This document shows, in pieces, positions 30,002-38,524 of a DNA stretch of 64,000 nt. This DNA comes from Aeromicrobium sp. Leaf245. Its GTDB lineage: Bacteria > Actinomycetota > Actinomycetes > Propionibacteriales > Nocardioidaceae. The stretch is taken from positions 1,240,001 through 1,304,000 of the forward strand of contig NZ_OW824151.1 of the NCBI RefSeq assembly GCF_942548115.1. Direction: 5' to 3'. Both the position numbers and the translations under genes were made by a program. The notes under the pieces were generated by a model that saw nothing but the letters and a program-made list of their open reading frames with translations, was not told the DNA's origin and searched no databases. The first letter of the stretch is position 1. Every line of letters starts with the position of its first letter.

Positions 30002-31605
30002 GCGTCGTCCCCGATCTCCACCTCGACGAGCGCTCCGCCCAGCGCACCCGTGCCCACGCGCACGGTGCCGCCGTGACGTCGCACCACCTGCCCCACGAGC
30101 GCGAGCCCCAGCCCTCGCCCGTGCGCCTGCTCCACCACCTTGGTCGACCAGCCTCGCTCGAACACGCGCTCCCGCGCCTCCCTAGGGATGCCCGGCCCGG
30201 AGTCCTCCACCACCACGTCGAGGTGCAGCTCGCTCGCGTGCAGGTGCACCGCCACGGTCGCGTCCGGCGTGCCCTGCGCCGCGTCGATGGCGTTGTCGAG
30301 CAGGTTGCCCAGCACCGTCACCGCGTCGTGCGCGCCCACCGGCAGACCCGTGACCACCGACGCCGGGTCGACGTCGAGCCGGACCCCTCGCTCGTGCGCC
30401 TGCGCCGACTTGCCCAGCAGCAGCGCCGCCACCACCGGCTCCTCCACCGCCCCCACCATGTGGTCGGTCAGCCCCTGCGCCAGCTGCATCTCGTGGGTCG
30501 CGAACTCCACGGCCTCCTCGCTGCGGCCCATCTCCACGAGCGAGACCATCGTGTGCAGCCGGTTCGCGATCTCGTGGCTCTGCGCCCGCAGCGAGTCGGC
30601 CAGGCTTCGCACCGTGTCGAGCTCGGCCGTCACGCCCTGCAGCTCGGTGCGGTCGCGGATCGTCACCACCGTGCCCACGTCGCGGCCCTCCCACTGCGCC
30701 GGCGCCGCGTTCACGATGAGCACGCGGTCGGCCAGCGCCACCACCTCGTCGGTGAGCGGCAGTCCTGCCCGCAGGGTCTCGGTGAGCGACGGCTCGAGCC
30801 CGAGGGTCGCGACGTCGGCGCCCAGGACGCGGTCGGACCCGACGTCGAGGAGGCGCTCGGCCTCCTGGTTCACCAGGCTCACCCGACCGTCGGCGTCCAC
30901 GAGCACCAGGCCCTCGCGCACCGCCCGCAGCACCGCGTCGTAGTACTCGTACATCCGGGTGATCTGCTGCTCGCCCAGCCCGTGCGTCTGACGTCGCAGC
31001 CGGCGGTGGATCAGCCAGGCGCCGACGATGCCCACCACCGCGGCCAGTGCCGCCGCGCCCAGGATCCTCGGCAGGGCGTCCACGACCTCGTCCTGCACCT
31101 TGTCGGTGCGGATGCCCACCGACACGAGCGCCACCACGTCGCGGCTGCCGGGCTCGGCGAAGACCGGCACCACGGCCCGCACCGACGGACCGAGCGTGCC
31201 CACGTACTCCTCGGTGTGGGTCCGGCCGGCCTGTGCCTCCTCGATGGACCCGATGAACCGCTCGCCGATCACGTCGACGTCGGGGTGGGAGAAGCGGATC
31301 CCGTCGCGCGACATCACCACCACGAAGTCGGTGCCGCTGTCGCGTCGCACCTGCTCGGCGAACGGCTGCAGCACCGTCGTCGGGTCCGACGTGCGCACCG
31401 CGTCGCGCACGGTGGGGGTGTCGGCCACCGCGACGGCGAGGTCGAGCGCCCGCTGCCGGGCCGACGACGTGGCGTCCGCGCGGGCGTCGAACCAGGCCAG
31501 CGCCACTCCGCCCAGCACCAGCACGCACACCACCACGACCTGCCACAGCAGGATCTGGCGAGCGACGGACGGGGCTCGGGACGCGGGACGGGACACAGGG
31601 GGCAT
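29998..31605 (-). CDS. Sensor histidine kinase of the DcuS/CitA type
   Basis: A 535-residue membrane kinase. A first helix near 20-43 and a second near 180-203 flank an extracytoplasmic PAS-like (PDC) domain of about 135 residues with the RFSHPD...IGERFIG pattern of the CitA/DcuS ligand pocket. A cytoplasmic PAS domain follows (VLRAVREGLVLVDADGRVSLVN). The phosphoacceptor region is SLRAQSHEIANRLHTMVSLVEMG, with N-box NLLDNAIDAA, G1 EDSGPGIP and G2 GRGLGLALV. It should sense C4-dicarboxylates or citrate outside and phosphorylate the overlapping response regulator. Confidence 0.92.
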   Translation of the reverse strand: MPPVSRPASRAPSVARQILLWQVVVVCVLVLGGVALAWFDARADATSSARQRALDLAVAVADTPTVRDAVRTSDPTTVLQPFAEQVRRDSGTDFVVVMSRDGIRFSHPDVDVIGERFIGSIEEAQAGRTHTEEYVGTLGPSVRAVVPVFAEPGSRDVVALVSVGIRTDKVQDEVVDALPRILGAAALAAVVGIVGAWLIHRRLRRQTHGLGEQQITRMYEYYDAVLRAVREGLVLVDADGRVSLVNQEAERLLDVGSDRVLGADVATLGLEPSLTETLRAGLPLTDEVVALADRVLIVNAAPAQWEGRDVGTVVTIRDRTELQGVTAELDTVRSLADSLRAQSHEIANRLHTMVSLVEMGRSEEAVEFATHEMQLAQGLTDHMVGAVEEPVVAALLLGKSAQAHERGVRLDVDPASVVTGLPVGAHDAVTVLGNLLDNAIDAAQGTPDATVAVHLHASELHLDVVVEDSGPGIPREARERVFERGWSTKVVEQAHGRGLGLALVGQVVRRHGGTVRVGTGALGGALVEVEIGDDA

Positions 31606-31628
31606 CGTCCCAGAAGTCGGGAGCCTCC

Positions 31629-31677
31629 TGTGATGGCGGTCACGAACTCTATGTACGCAACGGTGACCGGGGTCACG
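31629..31677. promoter_or_regulatory. Two CRP/GlxR-like palindromes upstream of the dicarboxylate transporter
   Basis: TGTGATGGCGGTCACG at 31629-31644 and GGTGACCGGGGTCACG at 31662-31677 both match (T)GTGA-N6-TCAC, the Crp-family site pattern. Centres are 33 bp apart, close to three helical turns. They lie between the divergent kinase and transporter genes. An alternative reading is that they are sites of the adjacent response regulator. Confidence 0.5.
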
Positions 31678-31720
31678 TCGGAGGGCACGGTGTGCAGGTC
31701 AGCCCACCAGGAGGAACCCC

Positions 31721-33079
31721 ATGGCCACCGATACCTCGCAGCCACGCGTCAAGCGTGACCGCACCCACTACCTGTACATCGCCGTCATCATCGCGGTGCT
31801 CGCCGGCATCGCCGTCGGCTTCGCCGCCCCCGACTTCGCCAAGGAGCTCAAGCCGCTCGGCGAGGGCTTCGTCAAGCTGATCAAGATGATGATCGGCCCG
31901 GTCATCTTCTGCACCATCGTGCTCGGCGTCGGCTCGGTCCGCAGCGCCGCCCAGGTGGGCAAGGTCGGCGGGCTCGCGCTCGGCTACTTCATCACCATGT
32001 CGACGTTCGCGCTGGCCATCGGCCTGGCCGTCGGCAACATCCTGCACCCGGGCGAGGGTCTGCAGCTGACCGAGGAGGGCGCGGCGAAGGCCGCCGAGTC
32101 CGCCGGCGGCGAGAAGCAGACCACGGCCGAGTTCATCCTGCACATGATCCCCGACACCATGGTCTCCTCGCTCACGTCCGGTGACGTGCTGCAGGCGCTC
32201 TTCGTCGCGCTGCTCGTCGGCTTCGCCCTGCAGGCCATGGGTCGCGCCGGCGAGCCCGTGCTGGTGGGTGTGGGTCACCTGCAGAAGCTCGTGTTCCGCG
32301 TGCTCGCCATGATCATGTGGCTGGCGCCCATCGGCGCCTTCGGTGCCATCGCCGCCGTCGTCGGCGAGACCGGCATGGACGCCCTGCGCAGCCTGGCCGT
32401 CCTCATGATCGGCTTCTACATCACGTGCTTCCTGTTCGTGTTCGGCATCCTGGGCCTGCTGCTCAAGGTCGTCACCGGCATCAACATCTTCAGCCTGCTG
32501 AAGTACCTGGGCCGTGAGTTCCTGCTCATCGTGTCCACGTCGTCGTCGGAGTCGGCCCTGCCGCGCCTCATCGCCAAGATGGAGCACGCGGGTGTGCACC
32601 AGTCCACGGTCGGCGTCGTGGTGCCCACCGGGTACTCGTTCAACCTGGACGGCACCGCGATCTACCTGACCATGGCCACGCTGTTCGTCGCGTCGGCCAC
32701 GGGCGACCCACTGAGCTTCGGCGAGCAGCTCTCGCTGCTGCTGTTCATGATGATCGCCTCCAAGGGTGCGGCCGGCGTGACCGGAGCTGGCCTGGCCACG
32801 CTCGCCGGTGGTCTGCAGTCGCACCGCCCCGACCTGGTCGACGGCGTCGGCCTCATCGTCGGCATCGACCGGTTCATGTCCGAGGCGCGCGCCCTCACCA
32901 ACTTCGCCGGCAACGCCGTGGCGACGGTGCTGGTGGGCACGTGGACCAACTCGCTCGACCGCGAGAAGCTGGACCAGGTGCTGGCCGGCAACGACCCGTT
33001 CGACGAGACGAGCATGGTCGACGACGACCACGGCTACACCCCGCGCGGAGACGAGGAGCTGGCCGAGAGCTCACGCTGA
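31721..33079 (+). CDS. dctA: Dicarboxylate:cation symporter, DctA-like
   Basis: A 452-residue member of the DAACS family (glutamate/C4-dicarboxylate symporters). Seen are eight hydrophobic segments, the hairpin signature STSSSESALPRLI, PTGYSFNLDGTAIYLTMA (metal site) and GVTGAGLATLAGGL (second hairpin), then IDRFMSEARALTNFAGNAVAT (substrate-binding arginine/aspartate region). It would take up succinate, fumarate or malate with protons or sodium. A strong AGGAGG (31709-31714) precedes the ATG. The divergent two-component genes are the probable regulators. Confidence 0.92.
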   Translation: MATDTSQPRVKRDRTHYLYIAVIIAVLAGIAVGFAAPDFAKELKPLGEGFVKLIKMMIGPVIFCTIVLGVGSVRSAAQVGKVGGLALGYFITMSTFALAIGLAVGNILHPGEGLQLTEEGAAKAAESAGGEKQTTAEFILHMIPDTMVSSLTSGDVLQALFVALLVGFALQAMGRAGEPVLVGVGHLQKLVFRVLAMIMWLAPIGAFGAIAAVVGETGMDALRSLAVLMIGFYITCFLFVFGILGLLLKVVTGINIFSLLKYLGREFLLIVSTSSSESALPRLIAKMEHAGVHQSTVGVVVPTGYSFNLDGTAIYLTMATLFVASATGDPLSFGEQLSLLLFMMIASKGAAGVTGAGLATLAGGLQSHRPDLVDGVGLIVGIDRFMSEARALTNFAGNAVATVLVGTWTNSLDREKLDQVLAGNDPFDETSMVDDDHGYTPRGDEELAESSR

Positions 33080-33100
33080 CCTCGCAGCAGGTGGGATGAG

Positions 33101-33133
33101 CCGAAGGGCCCGGGCACCGTCCGGGCCCTTCGG
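33101..33133 (+). terminator. Strong hairpin terminator after dctA
   Basis: Perfect 13-bp arms (33101-33113 and 33121-33133) around a 7-nt loop, between dctA and the exopolyphosphatase gene. Confidence 0.8.
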
Positions 33134-33139
33134 CATCGG

Positions 33140-33145
33140 TAGGGT
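33140..33145 (+). promoter_or_regulatory. Putative leaderless -10 element of the exopolyphosphatase gene
   Basis: TAGGGT hexamer 6 nt before the ATG at 33152, directly behind the dctA terminator. Confidence 0.5.
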
Positions 33146-33151
33146 CGGGGC

Positions 33152-34072
33152 ATGCCGGATGCCCTCCGCGTGGCCGCCATGGACTGTGGGACGAACTCCC
33201 TGCGCCTGCTCGTCACGGACGTGCGCGGCGAGGAGAAGCGCGACGTGGTCCGCGAGATGCGGGTCGTCCGCCTCGGCCAGGGGGTCGACGAGACCGGCCG
33301 CTTCCACCCCGACGCGCTCGACCGCACGCTCGCCGTCACCCGCGAGTTCGGCGAGCTGGCCACGGTGCTGGGTGCGCAGCGGATCCGCTTCTGCGCGACG
33401 TCGGCGGCACGCGACGCCGAGAACGCCGACGAGCTGAACGACGGCGTGGAGTCGATCCTCGGCGTGCGCCCCGAGGTCCTCACCGGCGAGGACGAGGCCC
33501 GCGCCTCCTTCCTGGGCGCCACCCGCTCGACGACCGGCTCGGCGCTCGTGTTCGACATCGGCGGCGGCTCCACCGAGCTGGTGGTCGGCGCCGACGGCGA
33601 CGTGCAGTGGTCGCACTCCTTCGACGTCGGCTCGGTGCGGCTGACCGAGCGCTTCCTGCCCAGCGACCCGGTCTCGATCGACGAGGTGACGGCCCTCGAG
33701 GCCTACCTCGACGGGCTGCTCGTCCCTCAGGTCTCGTCGCTGGAGCCCGTGAGCACCCTCGTCGGTGTGGCGGGCACCATCACCACCGTGGCCGCGCACG
33801 CGCTGGAGCTGCCGTCGTACGACTCGTCGGCCATCCACGGGGCACGGATCTCGGTCGACGACATGCGCACCGCCTGCCTCTCGCTGCTGCGCATGTCGGT
33901 GGCTGACCGCCGGGCCCTGCCGTTCATGCATCCCGGCCGTGCCGACGTGATCGGCGCCGGCGCCATGATCCTCGATGCGGTGCTGGACGCCGTGCCCCTC
34001 GCCACCGACACGGTGACCGTGAGCGAGCACGACATCCTCGATGGCATCGCCTGGGGCGCCGCGGGGCTGTAG
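33152..34072 (+). CDS. Ppx/GppA-family exopolyphosphatase
   Basis: A 306-residue ASKHA-fold phosphatase. MDCGTNSLRLLVTDV is the phosphate-1 motif, RFCATSAARDAEN and the catalytic Glu region TGEDEARASFLGA follow, FDIGGGSTELVVG is the phosphate-2 loop, and VGVAGTITTVAA lies in the second half. It would hydrolyse inorganic polyphosphate or the pentaphosphate (p)ppGpp precursor. The length corresponds to the short actinobacterial type without a C-terminal HD domain. It has its own leaderless promoter here, while in relatives it usually follows DUF501. Confidence 0.9.
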   Translation: MPDALRVAAMDCGTNSLRLLVTDVRGEEKRDVVREMRVVRLGQGVDETGRFHPDALDRTLAVTREFGELATVLGAQRIRFCATSAARDAENADELNDGVESILGVRPEVLTGEDEARASFLGATRSTTGSALVFDIGGGSTELVVGADGDVQWSHSFDVGSVRLTERFLPSDPVSIDEVTALEAYLDGLLVPQVSSLEPVSTLVGVAGTITTVAAHALELPSYDSSAIHGARISVDDMRTACLSLLRMSVADRRALPFMHPGRADVIGAGAMILDAVLDAVPLATDTVTVSEHDILDGIAWGAAGL

Positions 34073-34126
34073 TCCCGCCCGCACCGCCCCCTCGGTGGCC
34101 GCGACCGAACCTGGGCAGCACGAGTG

Positions 34127-34145
34127 CCCCGACCTGTGGTCGGGG
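34127..34145. terminator. Bidirectional hairpin terminator
   Basis: CCCCGACC-TGT-GGTCGGGG, 8-bp perfect stem, between the convergent exopolyphosphatase and HNH endonuclease genes. Confidence 0.7.
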
Positions 34146-34164
34146 TGGCCGTGGTGGGTGGGGT

Positions 34165-35499
34165 TCAGGGTCGCCAGCGGGTGTTGCGATGCCAGGTGTC
34201 TGAGCCGGGGAGCTTCCACTCGACGTGGCCGTCATCGGGATTGATCCGGCCTGACCACTGTTGGTCGTGAACTCGGTGGTGGTGGAACGAACAGAGGAGG
34301 GCGCCGTCTCTGATGTCGGTGGTCTTGGAGATGGCGTAGGGATTCAGGTGGTGGGCTTCGGTCCACCGTGAGTCGCGGTCGCATCCGGGTGCGGTGCAGC
34401 CGCCGTCTCTCTTCTCCATCGCTCGTCGGGACGACCTGTTGAAGTAGCGGTTCGCGCTGCCGAGGTCGATCGGGAGTGAGGTGCCGTTGAGGACCATCGG
34501 GACGATCTGGGCGCTGCAGGCCAGTCGCCTCGCCTCACCGGCACTGATGCGGGTTCCGTCGGAGAGGCCGGCGGCCTTCACACCTCCGACGAGGGTGTCG
34601 AGGTCGAGGTTCACGGTCACGACGGCACTCACACCACCGTTGGACGGCAGGGAGTCGGCGGGGAGGTGCTCGACGAGGGTGGCGAAGGCGTGTCCGAGGC
34701 GCTGGGGGTAGGTCTGCCCGAAGCCGATCTCGTCCATCTCGCCGGTGGCGGCGTTGACGGTGCCGACCTTCTGGTGCGGCGCGGCGAGCGCGTCGAGCGC
34801 GGTCTTGAGCATGGCGCCCTGTGCTTCGGGGAGGGTGAAGCGTCCGGTGACGGTGCCGTCGTTGTTGTCCCACATCGAGAAGCTGGTCTTCTTGCGGGCT
34901 TCGTCCTCGCGGCGGCGCAGGATCTCGTCCTCGTCGGCGTCGACCTCGTCGGTCGTCTTGCGGTAGGTCTCGGTGATCCGGGCGGCCCGACGGCGCAGGT
35001 CCTTGAGCGTCAGCTTCTGCGCATCCGTCAGGAGGGTCTCTTCGCAGCGTTCGCGCTGCTCGGCGGTGACGTCGTCGGGCAGCTTGGCCAGGGCGCGGGA
35101 GATGAGGTCGGCCTGCTTGCTGCTGATCACCCCGGAGGCGAGCGCGTTCTCGGTGAGGGTGGTCTGCTCCTCGATCCGCTGCGCGGTGTTCACCAACGCG
35201 TCGGCACCGCTGCGGTCGCCGCCGAAGTCGAAGCTGATGGTCGCACCCGTCGAGGTTCCTGTCCCCGGTCGCGGTCCGTCACCGTTGGCTGCGGCCTTGC
35301 GGGCCTTCTCGAGCACGCGTGCGGCGGCCATCTTGTGGGCCGCGACCTGGGACTCCAACCGGGACAGCTCACCGACCAGACGGCGGACCTCGCCGGTCTC
35401 CAGTCCGTCCCACGCACTCGTGGGGACCGCGGAGAACGACTCACGCGCGGAACGCACGCACGACGGCACCGGGTGGGTGTCGAGTGCGGCGACGCTCAT
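34165..35499 (-). CDS. DUF222/HNH endonuclease signature protein (13E12-type)
   Basis: A 444-residue protein with an N-terminal helical DUF222 domain (about 30-320) and a C-terminal HNH nuclease domain: CTAPGCDRDSRWTEAHHLNPY, then LCSFHHHRVHDQQW. The conserved H-H pair, the following N/H residues and cysteines match a metal-dependent nuclease. The family is multi-copy in actinobacteria (13E12 repeat proteins) and its role is not established. It has a good promoter and an AGGAGG site, so it is probably expressed on its own. Confidence 0.88.
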   Translation of the reverse strand: MSVAALDTHPVPSCVRSARESFSAVPTSAWDGLETGEVRRLVGELSRLESQVAAHKMAAARVLEKARKAAANGDGPRPGTGTSTGATISFDFGGDRSGADALVNTAQRIEEQTTLTENALASGVISSKQADLISRALAKLPDDVTAEQRERCEETLLTDAQKLTLKDLRRRAARITETYRKTTDEVDADEDEILRRREDEARKKTSFSMWDNNDGTVTGRFTLPEAQGAMLKTALDALAAPHQKVGTVNAATGEMDEIGFGQTYPQRLGHAFATLVEHLPADSLPSNGGVSAVVTVNLDLDTLVGGVKAAGLSDGTRISAGEARRLACSAQIVPMVLNGTSLPIDLGSANRYFNRSSRRAMEKRDGGCTAPGCDRDSRWTEAHHLNPYAISKTTDIRDGALLCSFHHHRVHDQQWSGRINPDDGHVEWKLPGSDTWHRNTRWRP

Positions 35500-35503
35500 G
35501 GTT

Positions 35504-35553
35504 CCTCCTGCTGATCTACCCTCATTCTAGAGGGCAGATCCGACAAGAAGCAA
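35504..35553 (-). promoter_or_regulatory. Promoter and ribosome-binding site of the HNH gene
   Basis: On the minus strand TTGCTT (35548-35553) and TAGAAT (35524-35529) are spaced by 18 bp and form an unusually canonical -35/-10 pair; AGGAGG (35504-35509) precedes the ATG. Confidence 0.55.
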
Positions 35554-35590
35554 GCACATGTTCGAATACGTGACCAAGGTCTGATCTGGA

Positions 35591-35935
35591 TTAGGACTTC
35601 CGGCCCGACGCGCACCGCACGCATCGCGTCGTGGCCGGAAGCGCTTCGAGTCGCCCCTCCGCGATCGGCTCACCGCAGACCTCGCACACGCCGTAGGTGC
35701 CGTCGTCGAGCCGACCCAGCGCCGCCTCCACTGCTTCGAGCCGACGTCGGGCGTTGGCGGCGGCGTGGTCGGCCTGGGTTCGCTCGAAGGCGATGGTGGA
35801 GCCCTCGGGGTCGTGCTCGTCATCGACGTTGGAGCCCTCGCGTGCGGCGACGATGCCGGCCACGTCGGCGTCGCGGACGGCGATGGCGCGCAGGAGCGAC
35901 CGGCGCTCGTCGTCGAGTCGGGTGCGGTGGTCCAC
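35591..35935 (-). CDS. DksA/TraR-family C4 zinc-finger protein
   Basis: A 114-residue protein with a helical, probably coiled-coil N-terminal part (about 1-75) and a C4 zinc finger, CEVCGEPIAEGRLEALPATTRCVRC in pattern C-x2-C-x17-C-x2-C. Family members bind in the RNA polymerase secondary channel or act as small transcription factors. The GTG start lies 1 nt after the stop of the YkvA-like gene, so the two are an operon. Short actinobacterial DksA/TraR proteins are not well characterised. Confidence 0.82.
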   Translation of the reverse strand: MDHRTRLDDERRSLLRAIAVRDADVAGIVAAREGSNVDDEHDPEGSTIAFERTQADHAAANARRRLEAVEAALGRLDDGTYGVCEVCGEPIAEGRLEALPATTRCVRCASGRKS

Positions 35936-35936
35936 G

Positions 35937-36359
35937 TCAGGCCACCTCGCGCCGGACGCCGGCCAGGCGCAGCACCGCGACGAGCCCCGCGTCGCTGCCG
36001 GGCCAGTGCTGCTCGATGGCGTCGGCCCCCGCGTGCCGCACGACGGACCGCAGGACGAGCGCGACGACCACGACGTCGTCGGCGTACCCGACCACGGGGA
36101 TGACGTCGGGCACGAGGTCGATGGGCAGGGCCAGGTAGACGAGCAGCGCGCCGAGTCGGATGCGGACGCCGCGGGGGAGTGCGGGGTCGCGGGCGAGGCG
36201 GTGGACCAGGCGCACCAGGTCGGGGACGAGGCGGACGAGGTCGCGCAGGTCGACGTCGCGGGAGTCGCGGCGCGCGGCGAGCCACAGTGCGACGACGAGC
36301 AGTAGCCAGAGCAGCACGAGGCCTCCGACGGCGGCCGCGACGATGCCCCAGGTGCTCAT
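35937..36359 (-). CDS. YkvA-like (DUF1232) membrane protein
   Basis: A 140-residue protein with an N-terminal membrane helix (about 5-27) and the DUF1232 motif YLALPIDLVPDVIPVVGYADDVVVVALVL near 75-105, which is membrane-associated. The role of the family is unknown. It is the first gene of a two-gene unit with the DksA/TraR-like protein. The ATG at 36359 begins directly at the hydrophobic region. Confidence 0.82.
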   Translation of the reverse strand: MSTWGIVAAAVGGLVLLWLLLVVALWLAARRDSRDVDLRDLVRLVPDLVRLVHRLARDPALPRGVRIRLGALLVYLALPIDLVPDVIPVVGYADDVVVVALVLRSVVRHAGADAIEQHWPGSDAGLVAVLRLAGVRREVA

Positions 36360-36405
36360 GAACCCACGGTAGGGCGCGAGGCGGACGGCGGGCATGATCG
36401 GAGGC

Positions 36406-37338
36406 ATGACGCTGCAGCTGAGCCTTCCCGACGAGACGACCCGCGACCTCTTCGCCGACCTGGAGTCCGACGGCACCGCCACCCTGCACGTGTGGGACTT
36501 CGCGGGGAAGCCTCCCGCCGACGTCGTGCTCGATCTCGCGGTCCGTCCGTACCAGCTCACGGGCGACCTGTCGGTGCTCGACGTCGAGCGGGTGAAAGCG
36601 GTGCAGGCGCAGTCACTCGGCTACGACGACGCGATCGGAAACGTGCCCGACGGCATCACCTGGTGCAACGCGGTCGACGTGCACGAGGCGCCGACGGCCG
36701 AGCTGGCGGTGGCCATGACGCTGGCGTCGCTGCGCGGCCTCGACGACTTCGCGCGCAACGCGACCCGCTCCGAGGGACGGTGGAGCAAGGACGAGGCGCG
36801 CCCCGGTCTGCTCGGCAAGCGCGTGATGCTGCTGGGCGTCGGCGGCATCGGCGAGCAGGTGGCGGCGCGGCTCGACGGCTTCGGCGTGGAGATGGTGCGC
36901 GTGGCGTCGAGTGCGCGTGACGACGAGCGTGGCCACGTGCACGGCATCGACGAGGTGCACGACCTGCTGGCCGACGTGGACGTCGTGATCGTCGCCGTGC
37001 CGTACGGCGACTCCACCCACCACCTCGTCGACGACGCATTCCTCTCGGCCATGCGCGACGGCGCGCTGCTGGTGAACGTCGCGCGCGGCAAGGTGGCCGA
37101 CACCGACGCCCTCGTGCAGCACGCCGCGTCGGGCCACGTGCGGCTGGCGCTCGACGTCGTGGACCCCGAGCCTCTTCCCGACGACCACCCGCTGTGGACC
37201 ACCCCCGGCGTCTTCATCGCGCCCCACGTGGGCGGTGCGGTGGCCACCCGCCTCGAGCGCATCGAGCCCCTCGTGCGCGAGCAGGTGCGTCGGCTCGTGG
37301 CGGGGGAGCCGCTCATGAACCAGGTGGACGTCTCCTGA
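36406..37338 (+). CDS. D-isomer 2-hydroxyacid dehydrogenase family protein
   Basis: A 310-residue NAD(P)-dependent dehydrogenase. The Rossmann motif is LLGVGGIGEQVAARLDGFG (GxGxxG near 145), followed by VIVAVPYGDSTHHLVDDAF, LLVNVARGKVADTDALV and DVVDPEPLPDDHPLW with the catalytic Glu, and IAPHVGGAV with the catalytic His. The substrate is not evident. CATGAT at 36393-36398 lies 7 nt before ATG 36406, which favours this start over the in-frame ATG at 36394 that overlaps the box. Confidence 0.88.
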   Translation: MTLQLSLPDETTRDLFADLESDGTATLHVWDFAGKPPADVVLDLAVRPYQLTGDLSVLDVERVKAVQAQSLGYDDAIGNVPDGITWCNAVDVHEAPTAELAVAMTLASLRGLDDFARNATRSEGRWSKDEARPGLLGKRVMLLGVGGIGEQVAARLDGFGVEMVRVASSARDDERGHVHGIDEVHDLLADVDVVIVAVPYGDSTHHLVDDAFLSAMRDGALLVNVARGKVADTDALVQHAASGHVRLALDVVDPEPLPDDHPLWTTPGVFIAPHVGGAVATRLERIEPLVREQVRRLVAGEPLMNQVDVS

Positions 37339-37356
37339 CCCGCCTCGGCCGTGAGA

Positions 37357-37464
37357 GGTAGGTAGGCCGCGGAATCACGCCGAGCGGTAGGTGGGTCGCG
37401 GATAAGGGCCGTCATACCGCGGATGGTCTACCGCCGGGGGCGCTGGTTCCGCGGGCTCCCTACC
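37357..37464. repeat. Nested inverted-repeat element between dehydrogenase and aldo/keto reductase genes
   Basis: Four related units with the pattern GGTAGG-N-CCGCGGA are arranged forward, forward, reverse, reverse. Outer arms 37357-37374 and 37447-37464 match at 16 of 18 bases. Inner units are at about 37384-37404 and 37414-37434, sharing GCGGTAG and CGCGG. The layout and length match the element at 25865-25977 although the sequence is different. No coding frame is convincing here. Confidence 0.65.
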
Positions 37465-37556
37465 GACCGGCCGGTCACTCGGCTGGCGTCCCTGGGATCC
37501 CGACGTACGGTGGAAATTGAAGGTTTGACCACTTCCCACCCACTTCAGGAGGACCT

Positions 37557-38423
37557 GTGCAGCAGCGCACCATCGGACCCGTGACCGTCAGCGCGATCGG
37601 CCTCGGCGGCATGCCGATGTCCATCGAAGGGCGGCCCGATCGCGAGCGCTCCATCGCCACGATCCACGCCTCGCTCGACGCCGGCGTGAACTTCATCGAC
37701 ACCGCCGACGCGTACCACCGCGACGCGGGCGAGGTCGGCCACAACGAGTCGCTCATCGCCGAGGCGCTCAAGAGCCACTCGGGCGGCCAGGACGTGCTCG
37801 TCGCGACGAAGGGCGGCCACCTGCGCCCCGGCGACGGCTCCTGGACGCAGAACGGACGCCCCGAGTACCTCAAGGAGGCGGCGAAGGCGTCGGCGCAGCG
37901 GCTGGGCGTCGAGTCGATCGGCCTCTACCAGTTCCACCGCCCCGACCCGGACGTCCCGTACGCGGAGTCCGTGGGCGCGCTGAAGGAGCTTCTCGACGAG
38001 GGCGTCATCCAGCACGCAGGCATCTCGAACGCCACGGTCGCGCAGATCGACGAGGCCAACCAGGTGCTCGGCGGCAAGCTCGCGTCGGTGCAGAACCAGT
38101 TCAGCCCGGCGTTCCTGTCGAGCCGTGACGAGCTGAAGCACTGCGCCGAGATCGGCGTCGCGTTCCTGCCGTGGAGCCCGTTCGGCGGCATCAAGAAGGC
38201 CGGCGACTTCGGCTCGGACCACTCCGCGTTCCAGCAGGTGGCCGACGCCCGCGGCGTGAGCCCCCACCAGGTCGCGCTCGCCTGGCACCTCGCCCAGGCG
38301 CCCGTCGTCGTCCCGATCCCCGGCGCCTCGCGTCCGGAGTCGGCGAAGAACTCCGCCGAGGCCGCCGACCTCGAGCTCACCGACGACGAGCTCCAGACGA
38401 TCGAGTCCGGCCTCAGCGCCTGA
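37557..38423 (+). CDS. Aldo/keto reductase family oxidoreductase
   Basis: A 288-residue TIM-barrel NADPH reductase. The catalytic tetrad elements are visible: D and Y in FIDTADAYHRDAG, K in LVATKGGH and H in LYQFHRPD. The C-terminal cofactor segment VPIPGASRPESAKNSAEA binds the 2'-phosphate of NADPH. The natural substrate is unknown. AGGAGG (37547-37552) precedes the GTG. It is a single gene closed by a clear hairpin terminator. Confidence 0.9.
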   Translation: MQQRTIGPVTVSAIGLGGMPMSIEGRPDRERSIATIHASLDAGVNFIDTADAYHRDAGEVGHNESLIAEALKSHSGGQDVLVATKGGHLRPGDGSWTQNGRPEYLKEAAKASAQRLGVESIGLYQFHRPDPDVPYAESVGALKELLDEGVIQHAGISNATVAQIDEANQVLGGKLASVQNQFSPAFLSSRDELKHCAEIGVAFLPWSPFGGIKKAGDFGSDHSAFQQVADARGVSPHQVALAWHLAQAPVVVPIPGASRPESAKNSAEAADLELTDDELQTIESGLSA

Positions 38424-38441
38424 CCCGAAGCACAGCCCGAC

Positions 38442-38474
38442 GCGGCCCTCGACCTCACGCAGGTCGGGGGCCGC
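38442..38474 (+). terminator. Hairpin terminator after the aldo/keto reductase gene
   Basis: 14-bp arms (38442-38455, 38461-38474) with one G-U pair around a 5-nt loop; no T-tract. Confidence 0.75.
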
Positions 38475-38524
38475 TTCGCGTCTGGACGGTTGTCGGATGC
38501 ATGGCCGGGTGCAAGGGTGGCCGG

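Noticed and set aside
37510-37534. Loose GTGG...CCAC palindrome upstream of the aldo/keto reductase gene
   Set aside because: Only four bases per arm match cleanly; not better than chance in this composition.
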